The notes: a model not told the origin generated them from the letters alone. Positions 36,885 to 49,523 are shown, numbered from the stretch's first letter. The stretch is 64,000 nucleotides of DNA from Isoperla grammatica (GCA_945910005.1 OX246737.1:82168406-82232405), one strand, 5' to 3'. Numbers and translations: made by a program.

Positions 36885-37575
36885 CTCCAACAAAATGTGT
36901 CAATTGTCAAGGTTCCCACATTGCTTCCTCCCAAGACTGCCCGAAATAGATCGAGGATTCTGCCTGTTGGCTGGCGACAACATGTGGAAATGAAAACGGT
37001 AGGTTTGTGGGGGGTTTCATGACGTACCTCCGTTGTGCCCTCGGAGATGGCAACACGTTTTAAAGCAATAATTCCTTGTATTTTCGTATCCTCGATCCAA
37101 ATCGGGCAGTCTCGAGAGAGAGCTATGAGGGAGAAAGTGGACAAGACTGCTCAACTTCAGGACACCATCAAGACGATGCACGAGGTTCAGAAACAACTGC
37201 AACAACAACTCGCTGAACGAGCTGAGCAAATGAAGGAACAGCGTAACCAAATCCATGAACTGATAAATATAATAAAACAAAAGGAAATGCCGGGTACATC
37301 GAAAGAGACCGATAAAGAAAACAATGAACAAACTAAATCCAGACCAGCGTGTAGTAAACCAGATCCCGAACAGCATACTTAAGACGGCTAAATGTAGGCG
37401 TCTGAAAAGGAACTCACAAGTTCCCAGTAGGCGGTAGTCCATACGCTTCATCACTTGAGGATGACATGATCAGTGATGAGCTGATTGTCAAAGATCCCGC
37501 ATCACTAGCTTCACGCCCTGCTAGCAGGGCATCTTACTTTTCAAAGAAAGGAAGAAACAAAAAGAAATTTTAAAA
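36885..37575 (+). pseudogene. I-clade LINE ORF1 (zinc knuckle and coiled coil)
   Basis: KCVNCQGSHIASSQDCPK at about 36891-36944 is a CX2CX4HX6C knuckle of a LINE gag-like ORF1, followed by a stop. Frame 37100-37380 encodes an amphipathic run with QLQDTIKTMHEVQKQLQQQL and AERAEQMKEQRNQIHEL (coiled coil). Further on, a SPYASSLEDD...SRPASRASYFSKKG tail ends at about 37571. ORF1 binds the LINE RNA. The frame is broken several times. Confidence 0.65.
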
Positions 37576-37612
37576 CTTAACGTATAAGTTTCAAGTTTTA
37601 TCAAGGTTTTAA

Positions 37613-38240
37613 CATGGATGTTTTACTGCAGTGGGCGTAAGAGGCTATTTTACGCGGTGGTCCAAAGAGATCAAGCTTTTAACCTCCAAGGAAAACCCCA
37701 CTATTTTATGTCTGTAGGAAACCCATTTTAAACCAATAGACAATTCATAAGTACATGGCTGGCTACACATTTTGTTAATATGACAACACCTCCAGATATC
37801 GAGCCAAGGGAGGATCCGCCATCCTTGCGCACGATAGTGTTCACTCAGAACCAATTGACCTGACCTTCTCTGCAAGCTGTGGCTGTGAGAATAGCCCTAC
37901 CCATTCAGTGACTGTCTGCAATGTGTATGTGACTCCTCAAACTGTGATGACTACAAATCTAGTGATGAACCTTATTTGTCAATTACCACGGCCCTTTATT
38001 TTATTAATTGATTTCAACACAAATAATGTTTAATGGGGCGGTAACTCATCTAAAACAAGAGATATTTTCCTTTTAGAAGTTTTAATTTCAGACAATCGGA
38101 TCATTCTTAACAATGGGGAACCAACACATTTTAGCAGGGCCAACGGTTCATACTCATAGATCAAAGTATCGGCTCACCTTCGCTAACTCTCAACACTGAA
38201 TGGGGCGTGTTGCCGGATGTTTGTGGTAGTGAAGTGTACG
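37613..38240 (+). pseudogene. I-clade LINE endonuclease remnant
   Basis: Scattered in-frame blocks match the apurinic-type endonuclease of these LINEs: MDVLLQWA (normally LQWNCRG), GGSAILAHDSVHSEPIDL, VTVCNVYVTPQ, LPRPFILLIDFN (normally LGDFN), ILNNGEPTHFSRANGS, and TEWGVLPDVCGS (normally D.CGSDH). The catalytic GDFN motif is altered and stops are frequent. Confidence 0.7.
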
Positions 38241-39534
38241 GACGGGCCGTAATGGCTGAGCCCGGCCGAGTCTCTACGGAGATGTTGTTTATTGCTGTTG
38301 TGCCGGATGCCACTGGGTTGCTTAGTAACTGAGGTCGGGGGGAGGAAATGACTGCGGGAAGTTCGGCGGGTGAGCGACGTAGACGTTTTTAATACGAATT
38401 TTGAAACAGGTACAAATTATAAAGTTTAAACAATTAAGATGACTAGACTGGAAGGTGTCTTTCAATTACAGGACAGATTTTACTGACCGAGGGAATGAGG
38501 GGAAACTTTGACACTACTGTCCTGCTCGGAGGTTACCACCGGAGAGCCAGAGCTCTGTTCTAAAATCACTTCTCTACAGTCAACCACGGGTCAAAGCTCC
38601 CTCTCATTCCACACTGCATCATCATGCTGACACAGGCATTCCCCAGTCAGGGCTACTGCACTGGAAGAAATGCCAGCTTGCTGTATTGCCTAATGCAGCC
38701 TATCAATAAATTACACAATGCAATATAGCTATTAAATACCAAAATAAACAATTATACAATGACAACCCACTTTCATTCAAGAGTTACAACAAATACACAA
38801 AAAACACATTTAAGCACAATTTGTACCACTAAAGGTCTCTCACACCAAGAAGTAAGACAGTGTCATGGGAGTCAGGACCTTAGACCAGTCTAAGGTCAGA
38901 CTTCCCAGAATTAGTTTCCAGCTTAACAAGTGCGAATCACTTAACGTTTTTCCCGATTATCTAGTACAATTTGGTTGCGTTAAGTTTTTTGACGGAAACC
39001 TGCTTGCACGTTTTCTAGCACGTTACGGTCAAAAAACTTACCGCAACCAAATTGTACTAGATAATTGGGAAAAACGTTAGTGGTTCGTGCTTGTTAAAGT
39101 GCCCGTTCAGCTCTTTAGCAAGTTGCTCTCTATATACAGTTTAACCCTAAATAACAATGTTTAGGTGTATATCACGTGGTAGGTAGGATTTCTACGTCAT
39201 AGTTCTGTAGCTATAAAAAATTACAACGCTGTGCTGTGTCTCCAGCGAGCATTGGAAGGAGGGATGGTACGGAAGATTCGTGGTTGGCTGAAGACAGCAA
39301 GAGTGGGAGCGCACGTTGTCTGGTGAGATACTTTGTTCAAATGAAAGCGGCGCAGAAGGCGCGTGGTCAAGTGGATAGATAGATACAAGATTTGTAACAA
39401 CTCACTGGAAATGTGTTTATATTTCTCTTCAATTTGTGAAATGATAATAGTATTTGTCAAGATAAGGAATATAATTATAATAAAAAATATAAAAATATAA
39501 TATAAATTACTATAAATATAAAAATATTCACAGA
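38241..39534. other. Non-LINE DNA where the RT core should be
   Basis: No RT motif is seen. It contains one hairpin MITE (38927-39093). Whether it is a larger insertion or a replacement by rearrangement is not clear. Confidence 0.4.
38927..39093. mobile_element. 167-bp hairpin MITE flanked by TTAA
   Basis: CAAGTGCGAATCACTTAACG at 38927 is mirrored by CGTTAGTGGTTCGTGCTTG ending at 39093. The arms run about 75 bp with a short middle. TTAA borders both sides (38923-38926 and 39094-39097). Confidence 0.85.
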
Positions 39535-40060
39535 CATAGCACAGTTTCTAGGCTTGGTGTTTGACAAAAACATAACATGGCGGCCTCTCGTTCAACAACT
39601 TCGATCAAAATGTTTCAAGGCGTGAAACATCTTACGAGTGCAGTGCTCAGCAACACCAGGTGGGGTACTGACCGGACAGTCAAGTTACAACTGTATCATT
39701 CCTTGATCCGCTTAAAACTGGAGTCTGCCAGTTTTGTTTATAATTCGGCTAGACCACCTTACCTTTAAACGCTTGACACAGTTCACCACGACGGTATTCG
39801 ACTTCCAACAGGAGCATTTCGAACCAGCCATATCCCCAGTTTATATTGTGATGCTACGGAACCGCCAATGTCTTTTCGAAAGAACTACCCTGTGCTAAAT
39901 TACCTTACATCATTGAAGGTATCCCCCACATACCCATTAAATACTGCAGTGAGGGAGCCTATATTAAAACACCGATACAAATTGCGGCCTACAGCCATGA
40001 GAACGGTAGGAATTCGTTCTTCTGAACTTTTAGAAGAATTGAACCTTGCTTTACCCTAGT
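39535..40060 (+). pseudogene. LINE RT C-terminal region (I-clade)
   Basis: AQFLGLVFDKNITWRPLVQQ leads into WGTDRTVKLQLYHSLIR, VYNSARPPYL, then HHDGIRLPTGAFRTS, LYCDATEPPM and RYKLRPTAMRTVGI. These are the thumb and connector regions seen after RT in I/jockey-type LINEs. Stops and frame changes lie at about 39640, 39766 and 39780. Confidence 0.75.
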
Positions 40061-40249
40061 AATCACCACGTCACCCAGTCCAATTCCACCGTGACCATAA
40101 GAAAGCCAACCTGCATTTGTCAACTATCACAACACAAAAAGGCGTGTACTCCTAGCAGACAATATCTGGCCTTATTTCAAGAAATTTGAACCAGGTTGAA
40201 TGATTACACCTGCATTTTTACTGATGTCTACAAAATATATGGTTCCGTA

Positions 40250-40890
40250 AGGTGTGCGTTTACCAGGGAAACCAAACATTATTTTTAAAACTCAACCCTT
40301 TGTTCAGTGTTTTAATGCCGAAATCCTTGCGGCCCTACAAAGTCTCTTGTATGTTTTAGACAATACGAACTCAATATTTTTGGTGTGCTCCTCGAGCGCT
40401 CTTGAATCTCTGTCCGAGATGCATTCTAGACATCCGTTGATAAGTAAAATACATGACATTTTGTCAAAACTTGCCTCAAAACCGAAAAGCGTGGTGTTTT
40501 GTTGGGCACCTGGACATTCTGGTATCCCCGGTCATTAACGGGCTGACCAATGTGAAAAAGAAGCTTGCCAAAAGAACTTCATCGATTGCCAACTAGTTAG
40601 GATTTTTTCAAAAACAACGACCAAATAAATGGACCAATAGAGAAAAGAATAAATTCACAGAATTCAAAAATTGCCTCACACCCTGGCTCTTTTTGTGACG
40701 CCCTTCCCTTCGCGAAGAAGCAAAGAAGCAAAGTGTCTTCAATATAGTTACAAGAGCAAAAGTTTTAAATTAACTGCAAGCCTGCGAATCGGACACATAT
40801 AATACCTTACCCAAGGGTATCTTCTACGAGGACTTCTACAAAGACCTTCCCTTATGTGAGGTTTGTGTAGTTTTTTTTAACCGTTAATCA
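40250..40890 (+). pseudogene. LINE RNase H and C-terminal fragment
   Basis: FNAEILAALQSLLYVLD, CSSSALESL and VVFCWAPGHSGIPGH are RNase H signatures (E of motif 2, the WVPGHSGI.GN block). A stop follows directly, then RADQCEKEA, and at 40783-40870 RIGH..YLTQGYLLRG, the usual C-terminal block. RNase H is typical of I-clade LINEs. A 40-bp sequence with AGCAAAAGTTTTAAATTAAC recurs at about 40745 and 40915. Confidence 0.7.
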
Positions 40891-41529
40891 CATTTTGTTA
40901 GTGTCTTCAATTTAGTTACGTGAGCAAAAGTTTTAAATTAACTGCAAGTTTAAAAGAACCTTTTGCTGACGGTTCAAGGGTTATTGACAATGTTTTTAGA
41001 TTGTTACAAACCATATAAGTCATTAGTGATATCTGAAGTGCAACACTATTTTCACAATAAAGAGTATCGGGCATTAATACCCATTACGTTGTGTGCCCTA
41101 AACCCCCAGCTAACTTAATTACCTGAGTTAACAGGGGACATGATTATCGTGCTCCAGTAACCGTGGGGAAAGCTACTGCTAAAACATGTAGTAGTATGAC
41201 TATACCATGCTTTTTAAGCTCAATCGAACTCCATGAATATTGTACGAAGAGATTGCAACTGGCAGCAACAAATGCAACTGACATAAACTTCCATCCCAAC
41301 ATGAGGATGAACTCCAGAAGCTCCGGCTATCTCACCATTGTAGATATCGATCTGGGTCACGGGTTAACCTGTCATTTGTTATTGTGGACACATCATAATA
41401 GATCAAACAGTAGTCAGTATGTTTCGGTATCAGTTTGATGTTATAATCAACCACTTTAGCATTGTATGTGTTAATTATCACTGTATCATATGTCCTGAGT
41501 TGAGCAATACGATGATATAACTGTGTTTT
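40891..41529. other. Non-coding DNA
   Basis: Apart from the second copy of the 40-bp repeat at its left edge, nothing was recognised. Confidence 0.4.
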
Positions 41530-42010
41530 AAGCTAAACGCTCTATGTGATTAGTTGATAAGCGAGTGCTCCATGTCCTGTCCAGAAGTTTCAAAATTACC
41601 GCCATATTTCAAGAATGTGCAAAACCAGTGCACATGACCTTCCAAACATCCAACGGAAAGTAGGCGTCTCAGCACTTCTTTATTTTCAAAGAACTTTGTT
41701 TTCGTTGTCATGGGTACTTCAAGTACTATAGTACACAACGTTTTTTGGTTACTTGACTTATTGACAGCATTATAAATTCCATTTGTACCTCCAATAATTA
41801 CTAGATCGAGATATAATGTACATATTCGTGACCAGACGAAAATGTACCACACAATAAGTATACCACATGTTGCTGCCATTTGGTTTAGAAGAATGTTTTA
41901 GAAACTATAATTTTACTTCTTGACCGATTTTTCTACAGAACTAATGGCGTTGAATCCACATTGAGGCTTGTGGATGGTCCAAATTTCAATTTGATCAGAC
42001 TCACCGTTCG
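41530..42010 (+). repeat. Diverged family D repeat copy
   Basis: TTGATAAGCGAGTGCTCCATG, a CGTGACCAGACGAAAATGTACC block, GCCATTTGGTTTAGAAGAAT, CCACATTGAGGCTTGTGGAT and GATCAGACTCACCGTTCG occur in the same order as in 2412-3110. The copy is clearly older than the tandem copies at the window's end. Confidence 0.7.
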
Positions 42011-42024
42011 TTAGCCAGTTACGC

Positions 42025-42060
42025 GTTAAACATCTAAACATCCGTTTAGATGTTTTTAAC
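42025..42060. other. Near-perfect hairpin
   Basis: TTAAACATCTAAAC pairs with GTTTAGATGTTTTTAA around ATCC, just after the family D copy. It may be a transposon scar or chance; its function is unknown. Confidence 0.5.
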
Positions 42061-43004
42061 GGACCGTTAGGTTTAATGGACAATTGACAAAGATAAATTT
42101 CTACTCACAATCTGGTTAAGCTTTACGGGCTTCTTAACGGACTATTGAAATTAGTGCTTAATACATATCTTGAATCTTGATCACTATAAAGTTTCTCTGA
42201 ACTGTGACTTCTAGTTCTAGTGTTGGTCAAGCCAAACCTTTCAGTACAAAGGTTATAAAATCCAACAAAGAATAATATTTCCAGAATGAGTTAGCGGTTT
42301 GAAGGTAGATGTTGACAATGTGTGCATGTTTCATCTCATTAACTCACGCCCCTGGTATCGCGTATCGCGTATCGCGTGGCGCGATACACTCGACGACAAC
42401 GGTGACTAAATCAGCAGCAGCACAGCTTTAGATTGAAAACGCAAAACAAACAAACAGAAACGGTTAACCACTAAAATGTAGTTTTCTCTGCGATTTGTTT
42501 GGCTATTTTCGGAATTCACGTTCGTTTTAAAGGACTCTTAGAAACTTGACGCGTGCACATTCTTCGTCTTTTTGTGACGTCACTGGTTGTTGGCGAGGTA
42601 TTTTGAACGGAAAAGTTGTGCGACATTCTAAATCTCTGTGTCATACTTTTCATCACTGGAAAAAGAAACCGAATGACCAAGCTCAATTGTAAACCGTAAA
42701 CCCCTCTGCTATCATTATTAATGACGCTAGCACCCATCCCCAAAGCACGCACTGAAATAATAACTTGTGGATGCAAGACCCAGTGCACAACCAGTACCTG
42801 TGGATGCCGGAAATTTGAATTGGTATGCACAAAAATCTGCAAATGCAGAGGATGATGCATCAATGTGAATGTTGATTAGACACACAGTGTTTACATTAAA
42901 CGTTTTGGCTGTGATTATTACGTGGGCTTTATTATTTGTTACTAAAGTACCTATTCCTGCCACTTTAGACCCATCTTCTATCCCTTAAGATGTGCAAGAT
43001 ATTT
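42061..43004. other. Non-coding DNA
   Basis: A CGCGTATCGCGTATCGCGTG short repeat lies at about 42360. No gene was recognised. Confidence 0.4.
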
Positions 43005-43575
43005 AAAAATTAAAAAGTCGCCATTTTGGCCGCCATCTTGAATTCTGAGTAATCGTTCAAACTTTCGAGGTATCAACACCAATTTTCGCATTTAGCAAGT
43101 GCGAATTAGCATAAAAAACATGTGGACTAGATCGTAAGACGTGTAAGATATCGAAATACCGACGTCATCTTGGCCGCCATTTTGAATTCTTGTTTGCGGT
43201 ACAGATTTCGAGGTGTTAAAAGCGATTTTCGTACTCAGCAAGGTCGATCGAATTAATCTATAATTATATGGTTTAGTTCGTTATTGTGCGAGATATACAA
43301 AATCAAAACAATGACGCCATCTTGACCGCCATCTTGAATTACTGGTTTTCGGTCAAGGTTTTGAGGTAACAACAACAATTTGCGGTTGTATTAATGTCAA
43401 ATTAGTCTACCGACATGGACTAATAACTAATAAGTCAGGTAAGCGAGATATACAAAATAAAAAATACGAAGCCATCTTGGCCGCCATCTTTAATTCCGGG
43501 CTTCCTGTCCAAATTTCGAGATGTCAACAGAGATTTTCGTGTTCAGCATGGTCGAATTAGTCTAATAACACTTGT
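43005..43575 (+). repeat. Diverged tandem repeat, about 150-bp period, 4 units
   Basis: Each unit begins with a variant of GCCATCTTGGCCGCCATCTTG plus AATT (starts near 43018, 43165, 43316, 43468), then TTTCGAGGT.TCAACA, CGATTTTCG.. and GAATTAGTCTA. Units are about 70-80% alike, so the array is old. CCGCCATTTTG also occurs in family D. Confidence 0.8.
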
Positions 43576-45910
43576 TGACAAAATGTTATACGATTTGCTT
43601 CTTGCATCACTCAGGACGAGAAATTGGCCTTGTCTATAACTTTATGTAAGAAGAATTAGTATACTTAGTCTTTGGTCTTGATTATTAGTCCACTGCTCAA
43701 CATGGCTGCAGAGGGCTATTTGTGCCTGACATTTACCTCCTCGCTCTCGGGCGCGTAAAATAATCCTGTGGACATAGCAGTACCAGTGGCAATATGTAAG
43801 TGAAACTCAAATTATCAACCTCGATGTGAGTTATTCAGGGTTGTTTTGTATGCAGTTACGGTGATTCTACCCCCCTCCCTGAAAAACGCTTTTTCTACGA
43901 ACTACTTGCAAATGTGTGTGTGACGCACAAAGTGTTCCCTTCCTACCCCCCACTACAGCAACTCCGACCGACCTCCGCGCGCTACGTCCTACGTTTTCGT
44001 GCCATTCGAGTAGGAAGTGTTGAGAGAGTTGGGTTATGCGGGCACTCTTACACTTGGTGTAATGTTTCCCTCCAATACTGATTTACCTACTCACTACTAT
44101 TGAGCAGCGTAGAACACTAGGAAACAATAACATAATTTTCTTTGTGAAAATTACCTGTCTAGACCCGTAAAGTAGTTGTGGCTGGACTTCGACGCGAGCA
44201 AACTGATGCGCTTTATATCCGCGTACGTATAACACCAAAACTCGGAACAGTTTTAGACGCTTAGGCATGAGTTGAAAGCATTTTCGGGAGATAAGGGTCG
44301 AGCGCATGACATATGCTTTATGGCGTTTACGTGACTCTTTTCATAAAGTTTCACTCGTTTCATAAAGTTATGGAATAGTAAAACAGCATCTAATCAAGAG
44401 CCTTTTCACCGGGACACGAACAAATTGATTACCGGTACAAAAAACTGGGCATATAATTATGTTTATAATTATAATATGTCATTATTCAACAACCTATAGT
44501 ATACTACATGGTCGTGAACTTAACATATGGTCTAGAGGCCTTACCAGCTTTAACGTTAAGATTTGAAGCTATCGGTACACGTAAACAAAAATTGTACCTG
44601 TTTTTGCAGACATAATATCAATATTTAACAACCTCTATCGAAAAAACTTAATTTAAAAATATATGATCTCTAGATAGTTTAAATAGATTTATCGCAAACC
44701 AATACAAGCAGTCCGCTTTATAGTAGAGTTAAATAATTAAAGTGACAAACTATAATGTTAAAACAATAATAATATAAAGTTATGTAATGTATAATGTTAA
44801 ACCATTTATAGTGGATTACATTTTGTCGTATAGCACGTACATGGTTGGAACTTGTGCTGCTTGATGAGATTACAAAAAAAATCAACTGCGCCTGTAACTC
44901 AAATTCGATTGTTATACCACTTATAACTACACTGGTTTGACTGCACAATAAAATTGTTTTCAAACATTAAACATACTAAATAGAAATACACATTTAAACC
45001 ATAAACAAATAAAACATTACATTAAAACAATATATTTGCAAGTTTAAATGTAACGAAATAATATTAATAAATATAATTTTGTCTAAATTTTATATCCTTA
45101 GGTTTGTGTTTACAAAAGTTAAAGCGGTTTCCAACGTTGACAGTCTAGCCTATGAAACAAAGCTGTCTTTAAAAATGAATCTTCGTTTACATCGTATTCC
45201 AACCTAATGTAAAGTGTGGATTTGTCGGTTTTAATGTTCGAATACAAATTTATAATTGGGCTATGGTGTTGACTTGGAAATAAATTAGCTTTAATTGTGA
45301 GACGTCTTTCAGGGCAGGAACTATGTATGACCTTGTTTTCCATGGAAGGTGTCCTACGGCTGACAGGACGATCATACATGCTCGTCTGTACCCTACTTAT
45401 CTCACAGTTCCCGAAATGAATAAACTACTGAAATATACAGGAAAAAAAAACATTTCGATACAGATCATGATTCGTACTGATCAAGTCGGTACACACCACT
45501 TTAACACTTACATATTTAGTTAGCTTTCTTATCCATTTATGTCAACTATGCCAACTGTCAAATATGTGGAATTCTTCTAAGAGCAATGATACCTTTCCTC
45601 TAAAGGCCAAAGAACGTGGAAAGAAGAGATTGTCGGGATCGGGAGTGAGAGTTTCACTGCACACCTCGTCCGGACAGCAACACAGGTCGGCGCCCTCATA
45701 CATAAGTGAGGACAATCGTTCGACGGTGCGGAAGTGAAGTGCACTTACACGATTACGCTTTGATCTCTACAGCAATATTCAGGCGTGTACACTACTAGAG
45801 GCTTGCCAGTAGCAACTGAGTTTTACGGCAACTGAATTACGAAGCACTCATACGTTTATGAAAATAAATAGAAATGTGTGATGAAACGTAATTTCTTGTT
45901 TGGCTATTTA
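43576..45910. other. AT-rich DNA without a recognised gene
   Basis: Open frames on both strands are under 90 codons and have no family signature. I see no promoter, RNA gene or repeat I can name. Confidence 0.4.
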
Positions 45911-46101
45911 TATGTTGTGCGTGCTTTTTCGGGTTAATACACGTAATTCTTTTAATTTTATTTTCAACGTTTTCAGCCAAATCTCTCTGGATGTTATCAA
46001 GGAATTCGATCTTTAAAAACATTCGATTTTTGTTGATTGGAACATTGGAGTTAAAATAAAAAGAACAACGTGTATTAACCCGAAAGAAGGATGTACAACA
46101 T
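45911..46101. mobile_element. About 190-bp hairpin MITE
   Basis: TTTTTCGGGTTAATACACG at about 45926 is mirrored by CGTGTATTAACCCGAAAGA at about 46070. The arms extend over about 55 bp, from ATGTTGTGCG to TTTTATTTT. No target duplication was settled. Confidence 0.7.
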
Positions 46102-46448
46102 TAATTGCATCCGCAAAAATCTACGCCACAACATACATGTGTGTATATCGCATGAAAGATATAAATGTTATTCAAATAAACGTAGTTGTTATAAACTGGA
46201 ACAATAATTGTAAAATAGTACTTAGCAGTATATTAGCATTTTATCAAAACACAAGTTAAACATGCATTCATATATTATTTGTAGAAATTACGAAATCATG
46301 AAAAATATTTTTATCGTCCGGAATATTATTTTAGTAATTATATATATATAGAGAGAGTTAAAACCACACACACAATTATAAAACGAAACCAAGGTCACTT
46401 ACTTAAAGAACCGGTGAATTTTCGGAGTAATCCGTTCCTACTCCTTCC

Positions 46449-48510
46449 TCAGACCGAGGCCAACTGCGCCGAGGTTCCCTGTGCCCCTGGTGACGGGTAG
46501 TTTACACCGTTCGCAACTGCAGCGCCGCCTGTTGTTGCTGACTGCAAAGAGACTTCCTGTTGCGTACCACGACGCTTCCTGGTGGCCATTTCATCTTCTA
46601 ATACCGGATCCCATACTGGGGGCCAAGTATAGCTGGCTTGGCTGATAGAGTTGCCATAGTAACGTATTGCCGCGGATTCCTTTATTTTTCTTTTAAACAC
46701 GTCCTGCTCCTTCATTATGGCCACCGCATTCTCCCAGTCGATGTTGTGACCCTGAGTCCTGCTGTGTTTAGCCAGTAACGAAAAACTGTTATTCTTTTTT
46801 ACGCAATTCTTGTGTTCGCTGACCCGTATATGTAGAGGGCGGCCAGTTTCGCCTATGTACGTCATAGGGCAGTCTTTGCACGGCACCGAATAAACAACAT
46901 TCTTAGAGGCTTGAACCGAATCCACTGGCTTAGTGTGTGACACGCGAGAACGGAGTGTGTTAGATGATTTAAAAACAGTTCTAATCCTGAATTTATTTAA
47001 AACTCGACGTAATTTTTCAGCGACTCTAGGCAAGTACTGTATCGAGATAGTTGTTAAAAAATCATCCATTTGTTTTTCCCCCCTAGGTTTATTGTTGTTC
47101 AGAATTTTTGACACCATGAGCGGGGGGTAATTATTCGAAATAAAATCCTTGGTCAAAATCGCTTTTTCCTCCTCCAATGACTCAGTGGATGAGCAGACTT
47201 TTTTAGCTCTGCTCCACAAGCATTCCACAATACCTTTTTTGACATGTAACGGGTGGTTCGAATCAAAATGCAAATATTGTGATGTGTTCGTCGGTTTCCT
47301 GTATACCTTGGTATGGAGTTTATTGTTGGATTTATAAACCAACGTATCTAAGAATGGTAGAGCTCCGTCCTGTTCCAACTCGTGGGTGAATTCAATCCGA
47401 TTGTGTTGATTGTTCAGGAAACTGAGGAAAGTGTTAATATCTTGCTGTTCGACATTTATGATTGCGAACACATCGTCAACATATCTGAACCAAACGACAG
47501 GAGGTACCGGTGCTGAAGCGAGTGCCTTTGATTCGAGGTTTTCCATAAAAAGTTCGGCTAGCACAGGGGATAGGCAAGATCCCATTGCCAAACCTGAGTT
47601 TTGCTTGTAAAAACAGTCATTTAGGCGGAAATAACAGTTATCAACACAAGCGCCCAGCAGCTCAATGATCGAGGACACAGGTAAATTAGTCCGAGTCTCC
47701 AAACTGTCGTCACTTTCTAAAAGTTCTCGAGTTATCGCTAGAGTTTCGTCTGTAGGAACACTTGGGAAGAGACTTACCACGTCAAAACTCACCAGTGTGT
47801 GTGTGGGTTCCAGCTGCTTATCAACAATGCTATTGATAAAATCCCCTGAGTTTTTCACCGAATAAGTATGTTTAACTAGGGGTTTTATAATATCGAGCAA
47901 GAATCTTGATAAGGGTGCTTGTGGCGCCCCAATAGAGCTGACTATAGGCCTAAGGGGGGCCCCCACCTTGTGAAGCTTGGGTAACCCATACATGTGCGGC
48001 GGTTTGCTGTAATATGACGTCAGACGTGATTGACATGACGTTGAGAGGAAGCGTTTCTGTTTTTTAATTATATTGTTTATTTTACTTTCAACCGATTTTG
48101 TTGGGTCCTTATCTAGCTTGTCATATTGAGGTGTGTCCACCACCTCAAGCATTTTTTTGTCGTAGTCACTTTTATTGGAGGACGGCAGTGATTTTGCCTT
48201 TGTCCGCCTGGAGGATGATAATAGTGTCATCAATCTTTGGTGAACGTAAAGCCGTAAGTTCTTCCGGGCTCAAATTAGACCGTGGTAGTTCAAAGTTGTG
48301 TTCTAAAAATGTTGTAACTTGCGTACGGCACAACTCTCGCTGATCAGCAGGGAGCTTGTGTATTGCACTTTCTACTGCTACCACTAGGTCAATTCGATCA
48401 AGTTGCTTGGGGGGCGTGGCAAAGCCAAGGCCTCTGCTAAGTAGCTTAGTCTCTCCCTCTGACAGAACCCTAGACGACAGGTTACTAACTGTACGCGCAT
48501 CACTGTGCAA
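46449..48510 (-). pseudogene. Penelope-like reverse transcriptase with GIY-YIG endonuclease
   Basis: N-terminal part 48510-48172 (RGLGFATPPKQLDRIDL, then IILQADKGKITAVL) continues after a one-base insertion at about 48183 as NKSDYDKKML. RT follows: LPKLHKVGAPLRPIVSSIGA, VSFDVVSLFPSVP (motif A), NSGLAMGSCLSPVLAELFM, and WFRYVDDVFAI (catalytic YVDD). A linker leads to the C-terminal endonuclease: VYSVPCKDCPMTYIGETGRP (GIY-YIG variant with YIGETGR), then HIRVSEH. The combination RT plus GIY-YIG defines endonuclease-bearing Penelope-like elements. Apart from the single frameshift it is intact over about 680 codons. Confidence 0.92.
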
Positions 48511-49523
48511 TCATAAATGTCGAACAGCAAGATATTAACACTTTCCTCAGTTTCCTGAACAATCAACACAATCGGATTGAATTCACCCACGAGTTGGAAC
48601 AGGACGGAGCTCTACCATTCTTAGATACGTTGGTTTATAAATCCAACAATAAACTCCATACCAAGGTATACAGGAAACCGACGAACACATCACAATATTT
48701 GCATTTTGATTCGAACCACCCGTTACATGTCAAAAAAGGTATTGTGAAATGCTTGTGGAGCAGAGCTAAAAAAGTCTGCTCATCCACTGAGTCATTGGAG
48801 GAGGAAAAAGCGATTTTGACCAAGAATTTTATTTCGAATAATTACCCCCCGCTCAGGGTGTCAAAAATTCTGAACAACAATAAACCTAGGGGGGAAAAAC
48901 AAATGGATGATTTTTTAACAACTATCTCGATACAGTACTTGCCTGGAGTCGCTGAAAAATTACGTCGAGTTTTAAATAAATTCAGGATTAGAACTGTTTT
49001 TAAATCATCTAACACACTCCGTTCTCGCGTGTCACACACTAAGCCAGTGGATTCGGTTCAAGCCTCTAAGAATGTTGTTTATTCGGTGCCGTGCAAAGAC
49101 TGCCCTTTGACGTACATAGGCGAAACTGGCCGCCCTCTACATATACGGGTCAGCGAACACAAGAATTGCGTAAAAAAGAATAACAGTTTTTCGTTACTGG
49201 CTAAACACAGCAGGACTCAGGGTCACAACATCGACTGGGAGAATGCGGTGGCCATAATGAAGGAGCAGGACGTGTTTAAAAGAAAAATAAAGGAATCCGC
49301 GGCAATACGTTACTATGGCAACTCTATCAGCCAAGCCAGCTATACTTGGCCCCCAGTATGGGATCCGGTATTAGAAGATGAAATGGCCACCAGGAAGCGT
49401 CGTGGTACGCAACAGGAAGTCTCTTTGCAGTCAGCAACAACAGGCGGCGCTGCAGTTGCGAACGGTGTAAACTACCCGTCACCAGGGGCACAGGGAACCT
49501 CGGCGCAGTTGGCCTCGGTCTGA
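48506..49523 (+). pseudogene. Penelope-like element, truncated plus-strand copy
   Basis: It starts inside RT, just after the YVDD motif, at NVEQQDINTFLSFL, and runs without a stop to the C-terminus with the GIY-YIG domain (LTYIGETGRPLHIRV). It lacks the RT catalytic core, so it is non-autonomous. Relative to the minus-strand copy it has, for example, Met to Leu before TYIGE and Glu to Lys in GIVKCLW. Confidence 0.9.

Larger units (their letters stand above)
36850..40890 (+). mobile_element. Decayed I-clade LINE lacking the RT core
   Basis: In order on the plus strand there is an ORF1 zinc knuckle, an ORF1 coiled coil and tail, an apurinic-type endonuclease, the RT C-terminal region, RNase H and a C-terminal fragment. 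Frames change often and stops are many. About 1.3 kb between the endonuclease (to 38240) and the RT tail (from 39535) does not look like RT, and a hairpin MITE lies in it. Confidence 0.75.

Noticed and set aside
45119..45379. 86-aa minus-strand frame
   Set aside because: It has no recognised motif and its length is within chance for this DNA. I found no supporting context.
46933..49039. Short frames antisense to the Penelope-like proteins
   Set aside because: They are shadows of the real RT/GIY-YIG frames; the same antisense frame appears in both copies for that reason.
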